From Curtobacterium caseinilyticum (GTDB taxonomy: Bacteria; Actinomycetota; Actinomycetes; Actinomycetales; Microbacteriaceae), in contig NZ_JAUCMN010000001.1 in assembly GCF_030363035.1 (NCBI RefSeq), positions 372,001-436,000 of the forward strand: DNA of 64,000 nt, read 5' to 3'. Below are positions 61,901 to 64,000 of the stretch, one piece after another. The notes beneath the pieces were generated by a model. That model was not told the DNA's origin. It worked only from the letters and a program-made list of their open reading frames with translations, and searched no databases. The translations under genes and the position numbers were made by a program. Each line of letters begins with the position of its first letter. The first letter of the stretch is position 1.

Positions 61901-62572
61901 ATGGCGACTCCAGAGGAACCGATCCGACTCGCGCTCGTCGACGACCACCGGATGCTGCTCGGCGCGCTGACGGAGTGGATCCGCAGCGCCGCGGACGACA
62001 TCACGCTCGTCGCGGCCGTGACGACCTGGCCGGAGCTCCTCACGAGCCCCGCGTTCCCGGTCGACGTCGTGCTGCTCGACCTCGACCTGAAGGACTCGAT
62101 CCCGGTCTCGCTGAAGATCTCGACGCTCAAGACCGCGGGTGTCAAGACCGTGGTGATGAGCACGTACTCGGAGCCGAACGTCGTCCGCGAGGCCCTGGCC
62201 TCCGGCGCCCTCGGCTACCTCGTGAAGAGCGAGGACGCGGACATGATCGTCGAGGCGATCCGTGCCGCACAGCGCGGGGAGCAGTACGTCTCCGCCGAGC
62301 TCGACCTCGCCATCAACAGCGGCGACGTCGGCGGCGTGCCGAAGCTCAGCGCGCAGGAGCGCCGGGTCATGGCACTCTACGGCGGTGGTGAGCCCGTGAA
62401 GAGCGTCGCGTACCAGCTCGGCATCTCCGAGGAGACCGCGAAGAGCTACCTCAAGCGGATCCGCGAGAAGTACCGCGTCGCCGGCTTCGACGTGGGCACG
62501 AAGGTCGCGCTGCGGAAGCGCGCCATCACCGACGGCATCATCGTGCAGGACGGCAGCCCGGTCGGGTTGTAG
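61901..62572 (+). CDS. LuxR/NarL-type response regulator
   Basis: 223 residues. Receiver: RLALVDDHRMLLGALTEW near residue 9, phospho-acceptor aspartate in VDVVLLDLDLKDS near residue 59, MSTYSE (Thr switch is here Ser-Thr) and LVKSEDAD with the lysine near 109. Output domain: LSAQERRVMALYGGGEPVKSVAYQLGISEETAKSYLKRIREKYRVAG, residues 149-196, a LuxR-type helix-turn-helix. Has its own leader, 181 bp after the membrane protein gene. A perfect hairpin follows. Targets unknown. Confidence 0.92.
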   Translation: MATPEEPIRLALVDDHRMLLGALTEWIRSAADDITLVAAVTTWPELLTSPAFPVDVVLLDLDLKDSIPVSLKISTLKTAGVKTVVMSTYSEPNVVREALASGALGYLVKSEDADMIVEAIRAAQRGEQYVSAELDLAINSGDVGGVPKLSAQERRVMALYGGGEPVKSVAYQLGISEETAKSYLKRIREKYRVAGFDVGTKVALRKRAITDGIIVQDGSPVGL

Positions 62573-62586
62573 TTCGGACCACACGA

Positions 62587-62630
62587 CGGACGGGAGGCCC
62601 GTGGCGGTGTCGCCACGGGCCTCCCGTCCG
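62587..62630. terminator. Perfect 20-bp hairpin, GGACGGGAGGC family
   Basis: Arms 62587-62606 and 62611-62630 are exact reverse complements with a 4-base GTGT loop. It begins 15 bp after the response-regulator stop, a good position for a terminator, but no T-run follows. Confidence 0.82.
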
Positions 62631-62722
62631 CCACGTGGCCACGACGCGACCTCGCGTGACGACGCGTGGACCCGTCACGCCCGTCGTCGCGCCGTCACCG
62701 GAGCACCCCGCGACCCGTGACG

Positions 62723-62787
62723 CCGTCGATGGAGCAGAAGACGTCGGGTCGGGTCCGTCCACGCGACGGTTGCTGCTCCATCGACGG
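62723..62787. repeat. Perfect 15-bp inverted repeat with 35-base loop
   Basis: CCGTCGATGGAGCAG at 62723-62737 and its exact reverse complement at 62773-62787. It lies between the convergent response-regulator and MFS genes, after the hairpin at 62587, and could be a second terminator or a regulatory RNA structure. Confidence 0.75.
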
Positions 62788-62833
62788 GGAGCACGTGCCC
62801 CCTCACGGGCGGATGCACGCGGGGACCGTCGGG

Positions 62834-64000
62834 TCAGACCGTGGGCACCGGCGCCGTGACCGGGCCGGTCGACGGCGACGAGGACCGCAGCGCCGCGCGT
62901 CGGTCCGTCCGCCGCTCGACGCCGTAGCTCACCATCGTGACGAGCAGGCCGAGCAGCGCGAGCACGATGCCGAGCCACGCCGGCGCGAGGAAGCCGAAGC
63001 CCGCAGCGATGACCGCACCGCCGAGGGCCGCACCGAGTGAGTTGCCGATGTTGAACGCCGAGTGGTTCAGCGCCGCCGCGATGGTCCGGGCGTCACCGGC
63101 GACGTCCATGAGCCGCGACTGCACCGCCGGCGGGATCGCCGAGGACGTCGCGCCGAGCAGGAACGCCCCGAGGAAGACGCCCCACACCCACTGCGCGGTG
63201 AAGACGGTCACGAGCAGTGCGCCGATGAGCGCGAGCATGCCGATGTAGATCGTGCGCTTGACGCTGTGGTCGGCCAGGTGGCCGCCGAGGACCCCGCCGA
63301 CGACCATGCCGAGGCCGACGACCACGAGCACGAGCGGCACCGCGGACTCGGGCAGCCCCGTCACGTTCTGCACGAGCGGCGAGATGTACGAGTACACCGC
63401 GAAGAACCCGCCGAAGCCGACGGCGCCGAGGCCCATCACGATCCAGACCTGCGGCGAGCGGAACGCGCGGAGCTCACGGCCGATCGTCGCGTGCGCGTCC
63501 GCGGGGCTGCGCGGCACGAAGGCCGCCACGGCGAGGAACGTCAGCGCGAAGAGGACCGAGACGACGCCGTACGCGATGCGCCACCCGGCGTTCTGCCCGA
63601 CCCATGTGATCGCCGGGACGCCGACGACGTTCGCGATCGACAGGCCGAGCATCACCATCGCGATGCCCTTGCCGCGCTTGCCCGGTCCCATGATCTCGCC
63701 CGCGACGATCGACGCGATGCCGAAGTACGCACCGTGCGGCAGCCCGGCGACGAACCGGGCGACGAGGACGAGGCCGAAGCTCGGCAGGACCGCACTGGCG
63801 ACGGTGGCGACGACGAAGCCGACGAGCAGCACGAGGATCAGGCCCTTGCGCGGGAAGGTCGCCGAGATCGCCGCGATCGTCGGCGCGCCCACCACGACGC
63901 CGAGTGCGTACGCGCTGACGAGCCACCCGGCGTGCGCCACGCCCGCGGCAGGATCGGCCGCGTACTGCGCGGGCAGCAGGGCCTCGGCGATGTTCGGCAG
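62834..64000 (-). CDS. MFS transporter, DHA1-type (N-terminus cut by window edge)
   Basis: Major facilitator drug/metabolite exporter. The visible 388 codons begin in the first transmembrane region (LPNIAEALLPAQ at the edge) and include motif A-like GAPTIAAISATFPRKGLI, FVAGLPHGAYFGIASIVAGEIM and GGHLADHSVKRTIYIG. About eleven helices remain visible. Resembles AraJ/Cmx/NepI-like exporters. The substrate cannot be told. The C-terminus is an Arg/Ser/Pro-rich cytoplasmic tail. Start lies beyond the window. Confidence 0.9.
   Translation of the reverse strand: MPNIAEALLPAQYAADPAAGVAHAGWLVSAYALGVVVGAPTIAAISATFPRKGLILVLLVGFVVATVASAVLPSFGLVLVARFVAGLPHGAYFGIASIVAGEIMGPGKRGKGIAMVMLGLSIANVVGVPAITWVGQNAGWRIAYGVVSVLFALTFLAVAAFVPRSPADAHATIGRELRAFRSPQVWIVMGLGAVGFGGFFAVYSYISPLVQNVTGLPESAVPLVLVVVGLGMVVGGVLGGHLADHSVKRTIYIGMLALIGALLVTVFTAQWVWGVFLGAFLLGATSSAIPPAVQSRLMDVAGDARTIAAALNHSAFNIGNSLGAALGGAVIAAGFGFLAPAWLGIVLALLGLLVTMVSYGVERRTDRRAALRSSSPSTGPVTAPVPTV

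Overview
The window is very GC-rich, densely coded DNA with GTG/ATG starts, many 1-4 bp stop/start overlaps and many genes that appear leaderless (a TAnnnT-type -10 box 6-9 nt before the start codon). Together with the gene order argS-lysA-hom-thrC-thrB-rho-prfA-prmC-(tsaC) and the protein style, this points to an actinobacterium of the Microbacteriaceae, plausibly Curtobacterium or a close relative. The genus is an inference. I see no phage, IS element, plasmid gene or CRISPR array; it reads as chromosome.

Layout. 1-13.2 kb is a conserved housekeeping block, mostly on the minus strand: tRNA modification (tsaC), translation termination (prmC, prfA), Rho with a long Q/N-rich insert, aspartate-family amino acid synthesis (thrB, thrC, hom, lysA), an LmeA-like lipid-binding protein and argS. 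13.2-21.2 kb holds a lipoprotein, tRNA-Arg(CCG) and the most interesting locus: a 1315-residue adenylation-carrier-six-TM protein of the poly-lysine synthetase (Pls) type, a translationally coupled M1 peptidase, an XRE regulator divergent from a methionine aminopeptidase with a shared palindrome, and a 4'-phosphopantetheinyl transferase that could activate the Pls carrier domain. 21.2-27.4 kb holds a TPM-domain/PspA pair, an arginase-fold protein lacking most metal ligands, and a flavin disulfide oxidoreductase.

27.4-35.7 kb: an iron-regulated siderophore-interacting protein plus ATPase under an IdeR/DtxR-like box, an alpha/beta hydrolase, and a complete five-gene peptide/nickel-type ABC importer. 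35.9-46.9 kb: amidase, divergent NmrA and CPBP genes with mirrored promoters, a NarL-type two-component system, a 19-bp tandem array, an aberrant ornithine-carbamoyltransferase homologue, HAD, flavodoxin-fold reductase, ABC-F ATPase and a peroxygenase-type P450. 47-51 kb: L,D-transpeptidase and a gluconate module (gntK, gntP, FadR-type GntR) with an operator between the divergent units. 51-58.9 kb: GNAT, ung, a peptidase-E-like protein and phosphoribosyltransferase, SDR, acyltransferase-3, and the methionine genes metY and metX. 59.2-64 kb: a three-gene signalling cluster (histidine kinase, kinase-like membrane protein, LuxR-type regulator) and an MFS transporter cut by the right edge.

Intergenic DNA is rich in structure: hairpins built on GGACGGGAGGC at 3' ends, two related ~75-bp palindromes, two adjacent 38-bp palindromes, a 19-bp-arm inverted repeat, several minisatellites, and palindromic operator candidates. 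All calls come from reading the sequence and translations; no database search was run.
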